This document shows, in pieces, positions 1 through 8,290 of a stretch of 64,000 nt of DNA. Source of the stretch: Bacterioplanoides pacificum. Its GTDB lineage: Bacteria > Pseudomonadota > Gammaproteobacteria > Pseudomonadales > Oceanobacteraceae. The translations under genes and the position numbers were made by a program. The notes beneath the pieces were generated by a model. The model did no database searches and had not been told where the DNA came from. It was given only the letters and a program-made list of their open reading frames with translations. Where the stretch lies: positions 248,001-312,000 of the forward strand of contig NZ_JBHRYB010000001.1 in NCBI RefSeq assembly GCF_042648445.1. The letters are read 5' to 3'. Every line of letters starts with the position of its first letter. The stretch's first letter is position 1.

Positions 1-165
1 CGGGTTATTCATATGAATGAAAGGGAGTTTAAAAAGCGCCAGACCGACCCTGACTACTGGTATAACTATGTTCCTTATAAGGATTTTGACTGGAAGCTTA
101 GAATGACTCCTCTTATAAATAATAAAGAGAGAGAAAAGTACGGCTGTTATCTCAAGGAAGATTGA
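1..165 (+). CDS. secreted LRR protein, 3' end only (array copy 0)
   Basis: This is the last 54 codons and stop of a gene that enters from the left edge. Its reading matches the C-terminus of the two complete leucine-rich-repeat genes that follow, from RVIHMNEREF to GCYLKED. Its tail (WYNYVPYKDF, MTPLINNKERE) is that of the third copy rather than the second. Its stop lies exactly 1,533 bp before the stop of the next copy, so it is one more unit of the same tandem array. The function is unknown; a secreted LRR protein is inferred from its complete paralogues. Confidence 0.85.
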   Translation, partial: RVIHMNEREFKKRQTDPDYWYNYVPYKDFDWKLRMTPLINNKEREKYGCYLKED

Positions 166-198
166 TTATTATCAATAACTAAGTTTCAGTGAACATTT

Positions 199-1698
199 AT
201 GGAAAAATTGAATTTTAAATCAATACTCGTTTTTACCTTATTATTGCTGGTATCGGGTCTTGGTCATGCTCAGAAATTTATGCACCATGATGTGCCCATT
301 TCCGAACATGACGCAGCGCAGATAAAGAAGTTAGCAGCACAATTAGGTGTGCCAGAAGAAAAGTTTGGTCCGGCAACTGATGCATTGGGGAAGGTTTTTA
401 TATCTAATAATAATGGTAATTTGTTACGTGATAAAAACAATAATAAAATTATGGATGAAGAAGAGCCAGTTTTTTATGATAAGGCAGGTATTTTCCATAA
501 CTATTTAATAACATATCAATACGCATTAGATAATAATGGTGACATCTGGTATCTTAATATGAGTTTTTCTGACTTCTCAGATCTTGGTATGTTATCAGGT
601 TTTAAAAATCTAAAAGTTTTTGAATGTCACTCCTGTAAAATTAGAGATGTTGACATAAAGAACGAGTCTTCTATTGAATATTTAAATCTTGGGGTGACAG
701 AGATAGAAAGAATCACGGATGTTTCCGGATTTAAAAATCTACAACATCTTTCAATAGATTTTTATGGTGACGACTTGTCGAAATTTAAATTTAATAATAT
801 TAAGTGGCTGGACCTAGAGGCTCGTAATATCTATAGTATATCCTTTTTGAAGGGGCTTGAGAGACTAAAATTTCTATACTTATGGGTTAATGACAACGAT
901 GAGTATGATTTGTCGATGCTACCTGAAGGTTTAACCAGATTCATATTCAGCGGTGGAAAAAAATCGACTAATTTCAGTAGCATTGAAAGATTAACTGATT
1001 TAAAAGACCTTGAAATTAGGTCGTTTGAGATATCAGATTCCAGTTTTTTGTCAAAACTTACAAAGCTTGAGTATTTGTCTATTCGAAATTCTCCAGGTAT
1101 GACTAAAATTGATGAGTTGAAATACCTTAAAGAATTGAAAAATCTACGATTATTCAAAGTCCCTATAAAAAGTATATCGGCTATTCGGTCTTTAAAAAAT
1201 CTTAATTATATTTTTATTTCATATGCAAACATTACGTCACTGGATGGTGTTCAGAATAAACCATTTCTGAAGACGATCAGTGTAATTGAATCGCCGATAA
1301 AACGGATTGAGCATCTGGAAGGTCTGCCAAAACTGAATGAACTGATTTTAGCGATCACCGATATCAAAAAGATAGAAGGTCTGGAAAACCTGAACTGCCT
1401 GGAAGATCTTAATCTGTACGATAATGATATCTCGGTATTTGAGAATATATTCCACCTTCCGTTGTTATCAGAAATGAACTTAGATAAAACCAAAGTATAT
1501 GAGTTTCCGGGGTGGGAGAAAACCCAGCGCTTACGGATTATTCATATGAATGAAAGGGAGTTTAAAAAGCGCCAGACCGACCCGGATTACTGGTATCGTG
1601 ATGTTCCTTATAAAGAATTTGATCTTAAGCTAAGAATGAACCCATATATTACAAATGATGAGCGTAAGAAATACGGCTGTTATCTCAAGGAAGATTGA
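199..1698 (+). CDS. secreted leucine-rich-repeat protein (array copy 1)
   Basis: A 499-residue protein with a Sec signal peptide: residues 1-24 have a basic start, a hydrophobic stretch (ILVFTLLLLVSG) and a likely cut after GHA. No lipobox Cys is present. Residues 78-89 (DKNNNKIMDEEE) have the spacing of an EF-hand-like calcium loop. From about residue 110 the protein is a run of 20-24-residue leucine-rich repeats of the internalin/SDS22 type (for example LKDLEIRSFEISD, LNELILAITDIKKIEGLENL). The role is probably extracellular or periplasmic binding; the ligand is unknown. The ATG has only a weak ribosome site. The copies are 33 bp apart with no terminator between them. The region is clearly more AT-rich than the rest of the window, which suggests horizontal acquisition. 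Confidence 0.85.
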   Translation: MEKLNFKSILVFTLLLLVSGLGHAQKFMHHDVPISEHDAAQIKKLAAQLGVPEEKFGPATDALGKVFISNNNGNLLRDKNNNKIMDEEEPVFYDKAGIFHNYLITYQYALDNNGDIWYLNMSFSDFSDLGMLSGFKNLKVFECHSCKIRDVDIKNESSIEYLNLGVTEIERITDVSGFKNLQHLSIDFYGDDLSKFKFNNIKWLDLEARNIYSISFLKGLERLKFLYLWVNDNDEYDLSMLPEGLTRFIFSGGKKSTNFSSIERLTDLKDLEIRSFEISDSSFLSKLTKLEYLSIRNSPGMTKIDELKYLKELKNLRLFKVPIKSISAIRSLKNLNYIFISYANITSLDGVQNKPFLKTISVIESPIKRIEHLEGLPKLNELILAITDIKKIEGLENLNCLEDLNLYDNDISVFENIFHLPLLSEMNLDKTKVYEFPGWEKTQRLRIIHMNEREFKKRQTDPDYWYRDVPYKEFDLKLRMNPYITNDERKKYGCYLKED

Positions 1699-1731
1699 TT
1701 ATTATCAATAACTAAATTTCAGTGAACATTT

Positions 1732-3231
1732 ATGGGAAAATTTAATTTTAAATCAATACTCGTTTTTACCTTATTATTGCTGGTATCGGGTCTTGGTCAT
1801 GCTCAGAAATTTATGCACCATGATGTGCCCATTTCCGAACATGACGCAGCACAGATAAAAAAGTTAGCAGCACATTTAGGTGTGCCGGAAGAAAAGTTTG
1901 GTCCGGTAACTGATGCATTGGGGAAGGTTTTTATATCTAATAATAATGGTAATTTGTTACGTGATAAAAATAACAATGAAATTATGGATGAAGAAGAATT
2001 AGTTGTTTTCGATAAGGCCGGTTTTTTTTACGAATATTTTTTACCATATCAATATGCATTAAATAATAATGGTGATATCTGGTATCTTAATCTGAGTTTT
2101 TCTGAATTCTCTGATCTTAGTATGCTATCGGATTTTAAGAATATAAAAGTTTTTGAATGTGATCCCTGTAAAATTAGAGATATTGATGTAAAGAAAGAGT
2201 CTTCTATTGAATATATAAACCTGGGGGAGACGGTAATAGATAGCATCATGGATGTTTCCGGATTTAAAAATATACAACATCTTTCAATAGATTTTTATGG
2301 TGACGACTTGTCGAAATTTAAATTTAATAATATTAAGTGGCTGGACCTAGAGGCTCGTAATATCTATAGTATATCCTTTTTAAAGGGGCTTGAGAGACTA
2401 AAATTTCTATACTTATGGGTTAATGACAACGATGAGTATGATTTGTCGATGCTACCTGAAGGTTTAACCAGATTCATATTCAGCGGTGGAAAAAAATCGA
2501 CTAATTTCAGTAGCATTGAAAGATTAACTGATTTAAAAGACCTTGAGATTAGGTCATTTGAAATATCAGATTCCAGTTTTTTGTCAAAACTTACAAAGCT
2601 TGAGTATTTGTCTATTCGAAATTCTCCAGGTATGACTAAAATTGATGAGTTGAAATACCTTAAAGAATTGAAAAATCTACGATTATTCAAAGTCCCTATA
2701 AAAAGTATATCGGCTATTCGGTCTTTAAAAAATCTTAATTATATTTTTATTTCATATGCAAACATTACGTCACTGGATGGTGTTCAGAATAAACCATTTC
2801 TGAAGACGATCAGTGTAATTGAATCGCCGATAAAACGGATTGAGCATCTGGAAGGTCTGCCAAAACTGAATGAACTGATTTTAGCAATCACCGATATCAA
2901 AAAGATAGAAGGTCTGGAAAACCTGAACTGCCTGGAAGATCTTAATCTGTATGATAATGATATCTCCGTATTTGAGAATATATTCCACCTTCCGCTGTTA
3001 TCAGAAATGAACTTAGATAAAACCAAAGTATATGAGTTTCCGGGGTGGGAGAAAACCCAGCGGTTACGGATTATTCATATGAGCGAAAGGGAGTTTAAAA
3101 AGCGCCAGACCGACCCTGACTACTGGTATAACTATGTTCCCTATAAGGATTTTGACTGGAAGCTTAGAATGACTCCTCTTATAAATAATAAAGAGAGAGA
3201 AAAGTACGGCTGTTATCTCAAGGAGGATTGA
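1732..3231 (+). CDS. secreted leucine-rich-repeat protein (array copy 2)
   Basis: A paralogue of the preceding gene with the same 499-residue length, signal peptide, EF-hand-like loop (DKNNNEIMDEEE) and LRR domain. Residues about 185-455 are nearly identical to copy 1 at the DNA level. Residues about 88-185 and the last 35 residues differ. The C-terminal tail instead matches the truncated copy 0. This patchwork suggests recombination between copies. A terminator-like hairpin lies 93 bp downstream but better serves the convergent glyA. The function is not recognised beyond a secreted LRR adhesin or binding protein. Confidence 0.85.
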   Translation: MGKFNFKSILVFTLLLLVSGLGHAQKFMHHDVPISEHDAAQIKKLAAHLGVPEEKFGPVTDALGKVFISNNNGNLLRDKNNNEIMDEEELVVFDKAGFFYEYFLPYQYALNNNGDIWYLNLSFSEFSDLSMLSDFKNIKVFECDPCKIRDIDVKKESSIEYINLGETVIDSIMDVSGFKNIQHLSIDFYGDDLSKFKFNNIKWLDLEARNIYSISFLKGLERLKFLYLWVNDNDEYDLSMLPEGLTRFIFSGGKKSTNFSSIERLTDLKDLEIRSFEISDSSFLSKLTKLEYLSIRNSPGMTKIDELKYLKELKNLRLFKVPIKSISAIRSLKNLNYIFISYANITSLDGVQNKPFLKTISVIESPIKRIEHLEGLPKLNELILAITDIKKIEGLENLNCLEDLNLYDNDISVFENIFHLPLLSEMNLDKTKVYEFPGWEKTQRLRIIHMSEREFKKRQTDPDYWYNYVPYKDFDWKLRMTPLINNKEREKYGCYLKED

Positions 3232-3318
3232 TTTGTTATGAGTTTTAGCTACCAGGAGTTATGTTGGAAGAATTCCTGTAATAAATAAACTGTCAGATAA
3301 CTAATAACCCTAACGTAA

Positions 3319-3355
3319 CTAAAAACACCCCGGCAGAATAATCTGGCGGGGTGTT
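3319..3355 (-). terminator. rho-independent terminator of glyA
   Basis: The arms AACACCCCGGCAG (3324-3336) and CTGGCGGGGTGTT (3343-3355) pair with one mismatch around a 6-nt loop. Read on the minus strand the hairpin is followed by TTTTTAGTT. It lies about 30 bp past the glyA stop. It could also stop read-through from the LRR array on the plus strand, although the downstream T-run there is short. Confidence 0.75.
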
Positions 3356-3385
3356 GTTTAAACGGTTCTGAAACCAGAGGTCGGT

Positions 3386-4648
3386 TTATTTGTAAACCGG
3401 CAGCTTCTCACAGACAGCCAAAACTTTGGCTTTTACTTCTGCTTCTACAGCTTCTGAATTGCCGTTTTCCAGCGCATCCAGTACGTCGCAGATCCAGTTC
3501 GCCAGGTCGGTACACTCGGCTTCTTTGAAACCACGGCTGGTTACGGCTGGGGAACCGATACGCAGGCCAGAAGTAACGAATGGAGAACGAGGATCGTTTG
3601 GAACAGAGTTTTTGTTCACAGTGATGTTGGCACGGCCCAGAGCGGCGTCAGCATCTTTACCTGTGTACTCTTTACCAATCAGGTCAACCAGGAACAGGTG
3701 ATCGTCGGTACCGCCGGAAACCACGTTGATTCCGCGGCTGATGAAGGTGTTGGCCATCGCCTGAGCGTTTTTAACTACCTGTGCCTGATAAGTTTTGTAC
3801 TCTTCAGACATAGCTTCTTTGAAGCACACGGCCTTAGCAGCGATGACGTGCATCAGTGGGCCACCCTGAGATTCAGGGAATACCGCAAAGTTCAGCTTCT
3901 TGTTCAGCTCTTCGTCTTCTTTCGCCAGGATCAGACCACCACGAGGACCACGCAGAGTTTTGTGAGTCGTTGTAGTTACAACGTCAGCGATACCAACCGG
4001 AGAAGGGTATACGCCAGCAGCGATCAGACCAGCAACGTGGGCCATATCAACGAACAGGTAGGCACCTACGGCATCGGCGATTTCGCGGAACTTGTTCCAG
4101 TCCACCACGCGCGAGTAAGCCGAGAAACCAGCCACAATCATCTTAGGCTTGTGTTCTTTAGCCAGACGTTCAACTTCAGCGTAATCGATTTCGCCGGTTT
4201 CCGGGTTCAGACCATACTGAACAGCGTTGTAGATACGGCCAGAGAAAGATACCGCCGCACCGTGAGTCAGGTGACCACCGTGTGCCAGGCTCATACCCAG
4301 AATGGTGTCGCCTGGTTGGCACAGAGCCATATAAACGGCAGCGTTGGCCTGAGAGCCGGAGTGTGGCTGTACGTTGGCGTACGGTGCGCCGAACAGTTCT
4401 TTGGCGCGGTCGATGGCCAGCTGTTCGATCACGTCAACGTGCTCACAACCACCGTAATAACGCTTGCCTGGATAACCTTCGGCGTATTTGTTGGTCAGCT
4501 GGGAGCCCTGGGCTTCCATTACACGAGGGCTGGTGTAGTTTTCAGACGCGATCAGTTCAATATGGTGTTCCTGGCGTGCGTCTTCTGCCTGCATTGCTTC
4601 CCATAAGGCTGGGTCGAAATCGGCAATGTTCATATCACGGCTAAACAT
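3386..4648 (-). CDS. glyA: serine hydroxymethyltransferase
   Basis: A 420-residue cytoplasmic PLP enzyme that interconverts serine plus tetrahydrofolate with glycine plus 5,10-methylene-tetrahydrofolate, the main source of one-carbon units. The whole length matches the bacterial family, including the N-terminal SENYTSPRVMEAQGS segment, NKYAEGYPGKRYYGG, HSGSQAN, and the PLP-binding lysine K230 in TTTTHKTLRGPRGG. The ATG is preceded by AAGAGGA at good spacing. The gene stands alone on its strand with its own terminator. Confidence 0.97.
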   Translation of the reverse strand: MFSRDMNIADFDPALWEAMQAEDARQEHHIELIASENYTSPRVMEAQGSQLTNKYAEGYPGKRYYGGCEHVDVIEQLAIDRAKELFGAPYANVQPHSGSQANAAVYMALCQPGDTILGMSLAHGGHLTHGAAVSFSGRIYNAVQYGLNPETGEIDYAEVERLAKEHKPKMIVAGFSAYSRVVDWNKFREIADAVGAYLFVDMAHVAGLIAAGVYPSPVGIADVVTTTTHKTLRGPRGGLILAKEDEELNKKLNFAVFPESQGGPLMHVIAAKAVCFKEAMSEEYKTYQAQVVKNAQAMANTFISRGINVVSGGTDDHLFLVDLIGKEYTGKDADAALGRANITVNKNSVPNDPRSPFVTSGLRIGSPAVTSRGFKEAECTDLANWICDVLDALENGNSEAVEAEVKAKVLAVCEKLPVYK

Positions 4649-4973
4649 GCAGCTATCCTCTTAGGTATGGCTCGTATGAAAAATTGACTCAATGGTTGAG
4701 TTTTTTAGGAGAAAATTTCAGGCGGGCATTCTACCCCAAAGTCGCGCCGCTGGCACTTGAGAAACAATAAAGTTCAAATTGAAAATCCTTCACGCCGATA
4801 CTCTGGTCGTTAATGGTATCGACAGCCAGACCAATGCCCATCAGGCCAGCAATTCCCGCTGGCGGCGGAAAATATCCGTTTGTTTGGCTGATGTTTTTAT
4901 TTTTCTGTGCCGGGTGATTGAGCTTGGTGAACACGGCACGTAAAGTGAGGTTTTATTGTCAGGGAAGAAGGTT
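4649..4973. promoter_or_regulatory. glyA upstream region with leader hairpin
   Basis: A 325-bp stretch between divergent genes. On the minus strand a TAGAAT (4728-4733) could be the glyA -10 box, leaving a leader of roughly 75 nt. The leader contains ACTCAA-CCA-TTGAGT (4687-4701), followed after three bases by TTTTT, which resembles a weak attenuator or an operator. I recognise no riboswitch. A 67-codon minus-strand frame at 4731-4934 has no convincing start or ribosome site, and I do not call it a gene. Confidence 0.4.
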
Positions 4974-5384
4974 ATGCCCGCCGCAAATTATCATTCCGGC
5001 TCCTGTTTATGTGGTGCCGTTGCGTTCGAAATTCATGGCTGCTTTGAGCAGTTTTATTTATGCCACTGCCAGCATTGCCGCAAAGATACGGGCTCGGCTC
5101 ATGCCGCCAATTTGTTTTCTACCACCGCCCGGCTGAGCTGGCTGAAAGGTGAGGAGCTGTACCGGGTGTATACCCTGCCAGGCAGTGCTCACAGTAAGCA
5201 GTTTTGTATTAACTGTGGTTCGGCTCTGCCTGGGTTGCAGCTGGACGGCAGGCTGTTGGTGGTGCCGGCCGGAAGTCTCGATACACCACTGAGGCAAACC
5301 GCCGATGCCCATTTATTTATGCAATCCCGCGCGGAGTGGGATAACCAGCTGGAGCAGGCAGAGAAAAAAGCGCGCCTGCCATGA
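4974..5384 (+). CDS. GFA/CENP-V domain zinc protein
   Basis: A protein of about 136 residues of the glutathione-dependent formaldehyde-activating (GFA/CENP-V) fold. The zinc-binding cysteines are visible: GSCLCGAV near the start, the CHCQHCRKDTGS block, and CINCGS in the second half. Members bind zinc through paired CxC and CxxC motifs; the substrates of most homologues, including this one, are unknown. I prefer ATG 4974 because it gives the usual short leader before GSCLCG and has a purine-rich upstream region. A TTG at 4956 would add six residues. No neighbour points to formaldehyde metabolism. Confidence 0.85.
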   Translation: MPAANYHSGSCLCGAVAFEIHGCFEQFYLCHCQHCRKDTGSAHAANLFSTTARLSWLKGEELYRVYTLPGSAHSKQFCINCGSALPGLQLDGRLLVVPAGSLDTPLRQTADAHLFMQSRAEWDNQLEQAEKKARLP

Positions 5385-5496
5385 GCTGATGCAGATCATG
5401 ATAAAGTACTTTATTGATAAAAAAGCAGATTAAGGCCGGAACTCTGCCACTTGCCTTCTATACTGATCGGAATGATAAAAATTCAGGATAGTCAGT

Positions 5497-7125
5497 ATGA
5501 ATTTTCTCAGCCATATCGGCGTACGGAATAAATTATGGGGGCTGGTGGCCGTGGCACTGGCCGGTGCCTTACTGGTGCAGTTATTTGCGGCTTATCAGAG
5601 TCGTTCGTTATTAATTGATGGCCGCCAGCAGCAGATCCGCCATCTGGTGGATAACGCCGTGGCGCTGGTGGATCATTATTATCAGCAACGTGATCAGCTT
5701 GGTGACGAGCTGGCTAAGCAACGTGCTTTTGAGGCGTTGCGGGCATTACGTTACGACGAGGGTAAAGGGTATTTCTGGGTTAATAATCACCAGCTGACCT
5801 TGCTGATGCATCCGATGAAACCCCAGCGTGAAGGCAAAGATATGAGCCAGGTACGGGATGGTGATGGTCAGCTGCACTGGCAGGCGATGCGCGACGCTGT
5901 GTTAGCCGCTGGTGGCGGCTTTGTGAATTACCGTTATCAGGGCCCGCAGTTTGATCAGCCGGCGGATAAAGTGTCGTACGTTAAAGAATTTGCGCCCTGG
6001 GGCTGGATTATTGGTACCGGGGTGTATCTGACCGACGTGCAGGCGCAGTTTATCGATTTAACTCAGCGTTCGTTGTTGATATTTATTCTGGTCATTGCAG
6101 CGGTACTGCTACTGGCTGCGCTGTTAGCGCGTAATATTATTCAGCCGCTGGAAGCTATGGTGGCGCTGATGAGTCAGGTGGCGCAGGGTAATCTGCAGGT
6201 GGAGGCCAGTGATCAGCGGCGTAAAGATGAACTGGGCAAACTGAATCGTTCCTTCAGCCAGTTACTGGTGACTTTCCGTGAACTGATTCGTCATAACCGG
6301 GACGCCAATGAGCGTATTGTTGCATCGGTGGAGCAGGCAGAAGTAGTGGCAGCCCAGACGGAAGGCGGAATGGATCAACAGTACGCTGAAACCGATTCCC
6401 TGGCATCGGCGGTGGAAGAGCTGTCAGCAACCCTGCAGGAGGTGTCGGCTAACACCAGCGATACTCATCAGCTGACGGCGGCGGTCAGGCAGCAGATTGG
6501 TGATTCTAACGATAAAATGAACCGTACCGTAGAAGCTGTGACACAGGCTTCTGAATCGGTTGATCATGCGGCGGCGGTGGTCAGTAAACTGGAACAGGAC
6601 CTGCAACAAATCGACAGCATCCTGGATGTTATCCGTAATATTTCTGAACAAACGAATTTGTTGGCGTTAAATGCGGCGATCGAAGCCGTCCGGGCGGGGG
6701 AATCCGGGCGCGGCTTTGCCGTGGTGGCCGATGAAGTACGCTCGCTGGCACAACGTACTCACGAGTCGACGGAAGAGATTCAGAGCATGACGGAGGCGCT
6801 GCAAAGTGAGGCATTAAAAGCGGTAACTGTGATGCAGCGCAGCGTACAGCAGGCCCATGACGGACGCGGTTTTGCTGAAACCACCGGCGATGGCTTGCAG
6901 CAGGCCACCGACGATGTAAATGCGGTGGCTGCGCGCATCGCTCAGGTCGCGGATACGGTATTGCAGCAAAGTAACGTCATTGAAGAGGTCAGTCATAATG
7001 TTGCCCGTATCCGCAACATTGCCCGGGAAACGCGTCAGGGCAGCGAGCTGGTATCGGCCAATCGTCAGGTGTTAAGTGATCTGGTGCGCTCCGGTGGTGA
7101 ATTATTACGTGGTTACCGTTATTAG
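5497..7125 (+). CDS. methyl-accepting chemotaxis protein, sCache type
   Basis: A 542-residue chemoreceptor. The first membrane helix spans about residues 13-32. A periplasmic single-Cache domain follows (GKGYFWVNN, MHPMKPQREGKDMSQ, APWGWIIGTGVYL), then a second helix at about 189-210, a HAMP linker (NIIQPLEAMVALMSQVAQGN) and a long cytoplasmic coiled coil. The hairpin tip is well kept (EQTNLLALNAAIEAVRAGES, RGFAVVADEVRSLAQRT). The tip carries Val where most receptors have Ala (AIEAVRAGE). It senses a small ligand, probably a carboxylate by Cache analogy, and signals to CheA/CheW. AGGA lies about 9 bp before the ATG. It stands alone; motAB lie about 32 kb away. Confidence 0.93.
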   Translation: MNFLSHIGVRNKLWGLVAVALAGALLVQLFAAYQSRSLLIDGRQQQIRHLVDNAVALVDHYYQQRDQLGDELAKQRAFEALRALRYDEGKGYFWVNNHQLTLLMHPMKPQREGKDMSQVRDGDGQLHWQAMRDAVLAAGGGFVNYRYQGPQFDQPADKVSYVKEFAPWGWIIGTGVYLTDVQAQFIDLTQRSLLIFILVIAAVLLLAALLARNIIQPLEAMVALMSQVAQGNLQVEASDQRRKDELGKLNRSFSQLLVTFRELIRHNRDANERIVASVEQAEVVAAQTEGGMDQQYAETDSLASAVEELSATLQEVSANTSDTHQLTAAVRQQIGDSNDKMNRTVEAVTQASESVDHAAAVVSKLEQDLQQIDSILDVIRNISEQTNLLALNAAIEAVRAGESGRGFAVVADEVRSLAQRTHESTEEIQSMTEALQSEALKAVTVMQRSVQQAHDGRGFAETTGDGLQQATDDVNAVAARIAQVADTVLQQSNVIEEVSHNVARIRNIARETRQGSELVSANRQVLSDLVRSGGELLRGYRY

Positions 7126-7158
7126 TTGCGGCCAGAAAACGTGGCTAATAACGGTAAC
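7112..7158. other. hairpin formed by two convergent gene ends
   Basis: GTTACCGTTATTAG occurs at 7112-7125 and, as its exact reverse complement, at 7145-7158, with a 19-nt loop. Each arm is the last codons plus stop of one of the two convergent genes, so both proteins end in Tyr-Arg-Tyr. No T-run follows on either strand, so this is not a classic intrinsic terminator, but it would fold in either transcript. Confidence 0.7.
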
Positions 7159-8290
7159 GAATGGCGACAGACCAGAGGTCGTAATGAATCAGCGTCGGGG
7201 TTTCCCGGTTATCACCCGCCGGCCCCCAGTCTTCGCTGCTGCGATACGATTGCCAGTCAAAACTCAGCTGGGTAGCCGCCAGCGTCAGATCAATACCGGT
7301 TGACCATTGCAGCGCGCCATAGGCTGATAACCGGGCGTCGTTCGTCTGGTGGCGACTGGTCTGAGTGGCGTCCAGCGAATAAAACCCGGCTTGTTGCTGG
7401 CGGTAATAACGGGTGCCGATACGCCAGCGCAACCAAGAGTTAATATCCTGTAACCAGGACAGTTTCAGCGTGTGTGAACGCACCTGCCAGTCATCCTGAT
7501 AATAACGGTAATCCAGATGGTAAGCGCCGCTCCAGGGTTTCATATAAAAGCGATAATTGACGCCACTGATGGTGGCCAGACGTTGTGACGGGCGGCTGTC
7601 GATATTGCGATAAGGGTCGTCCAGATAACCGCTTATTTGTTTACGGCCAATACTCAGCTGCACGACTTCGTATTTATTTAATACCTGAGTCAGGCTGATA
7701 TAACCTTCACTTTGTTGTTTGATTTCACCACGAGCCTGCTGCCGTTTGACGCTGAGTTGTGGCTCACTCGGATTCAGCCGGTCGCGTGAATAGGCATAAG
7801 AAGCGGCCAGTGTGGTTAATGCCGAATTCAGTTCCAGTTCGGCGCGCAGGTTACCGGCTTTGGCCTGGTAATCGTTTTCGTCTGACTGGTAATAACCCGC
7901 TGCCAATAATCCCCGGGAAAAATAATGTTCACTGCTGAGGCGGAAGTCGCGGCGCTGCTCTTCAATGCTGGCGCCGCTCATAATCACCTGACTCTGGCCA
8001 CTGCTGTTGCTGAAGGTTTGCAGTGGGGATGCACCACTCATGCTTTCATAGCTGGCGGCGCCGGTTAAGACCCAGTTGTCGGCCAGTTTCTGCCGCCAGC
8101 CGAGTTGCTGAATATCAATCTGATAGGCCTGGGTTGAACCTGAACTGACCCGGTTTGCGGGAAAATCCCGCTGCTGATAATGACTGATGCGATACCGGAT
8201 TTCGTTATCATCCGGCGCACTTAACGCCTGGCTCTGGCTGGCAGCAGCGAGTGCTAACAAGGCACTGGCGGGCAGTCCGTTATTCATCAT
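7145..8290 (-). CDS. DUF3570-like outer-membrane beta-barrel
   Basis: A protein of about 381 residues with a short signal peptide (SALLALAAASQSQA) followed by alternating amphipathic strands rich in Tyr, Arg and Gln. The segments YHLDYRYYQDDWQVRSHTLK and GTRYYRQQQAGFY and the C-terminal aromatic YRY are typical of the DUF3570 outer-membrane family. Its role is unknown. The start lies at the ATGATG whose bases overlap the stop of the upstream GGDEF/EAL gene, with GAGGT about 8 bp before; a longer start at 8311 is possible. The overlap suggests translational coupling with the cyclic-di-GMP gene. Confidence 0.75.
   Translation of the reverse strand: MMNNGLPASALLALAAASQSQALSAPDDNEIRYRISHYQQRDFPANRVSSGSTQAYQIDIQQLGWRQKLADNWVLTGAASYESMSGASPLQTFSNSSGQSQVIMSGASIEEQRRDFRLSSEHYFSRGLLAAGYYQSDENDYQAKAGNLRAELELNSALTTLAASYAYSRDRLNPSEPQLSVKRQQARGEIKQQSEGYISLTQVLNKYEVVQLSIGRKQISGYLDDPYRNIDSRPSQRLATISGVNYRFYMKPWSGAYHLDYRYYQDDWQVRSHTLKLSWLQDINSWLRWRIGTRYYRQQQAGFYSLDATQTSRHQTNDARLSAYGALQWSTGIDLTLAATQLSFDWQSYRSSEDWGPAGDNRETPTLIHYDLWSVAIRYRY

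Larger units (their letters stand above)
1..3231 (+). repeat. tandem gene array, period 1,533 bp
   Basis: Successive stop codons end at 165, 1698 and 3231, and successive start codons lie at 199 and 1732, so the period is exactly 1,533 bp. The repeat includes the intergenic spacer (GATTGATTATTATCAATAAC after the copy 0 and copy 1 stops). About two and a tenth units are visible and the array continues leftwards beyond the window. Confidence 0.9.

Noticed and set aside
3698..4606. Long plus-strand frame opposite glyA
   Set aside because: It is the antisense shadow of a highly conserved gene and has no domain or ribosome site of its own.
4731..4934. A 67-codon minus-strand frame upstream of glyA
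   Set aside because: It starts at GTG with no ribosome site, overlaps the presumed glyA -10 region and shows no familiar domain.
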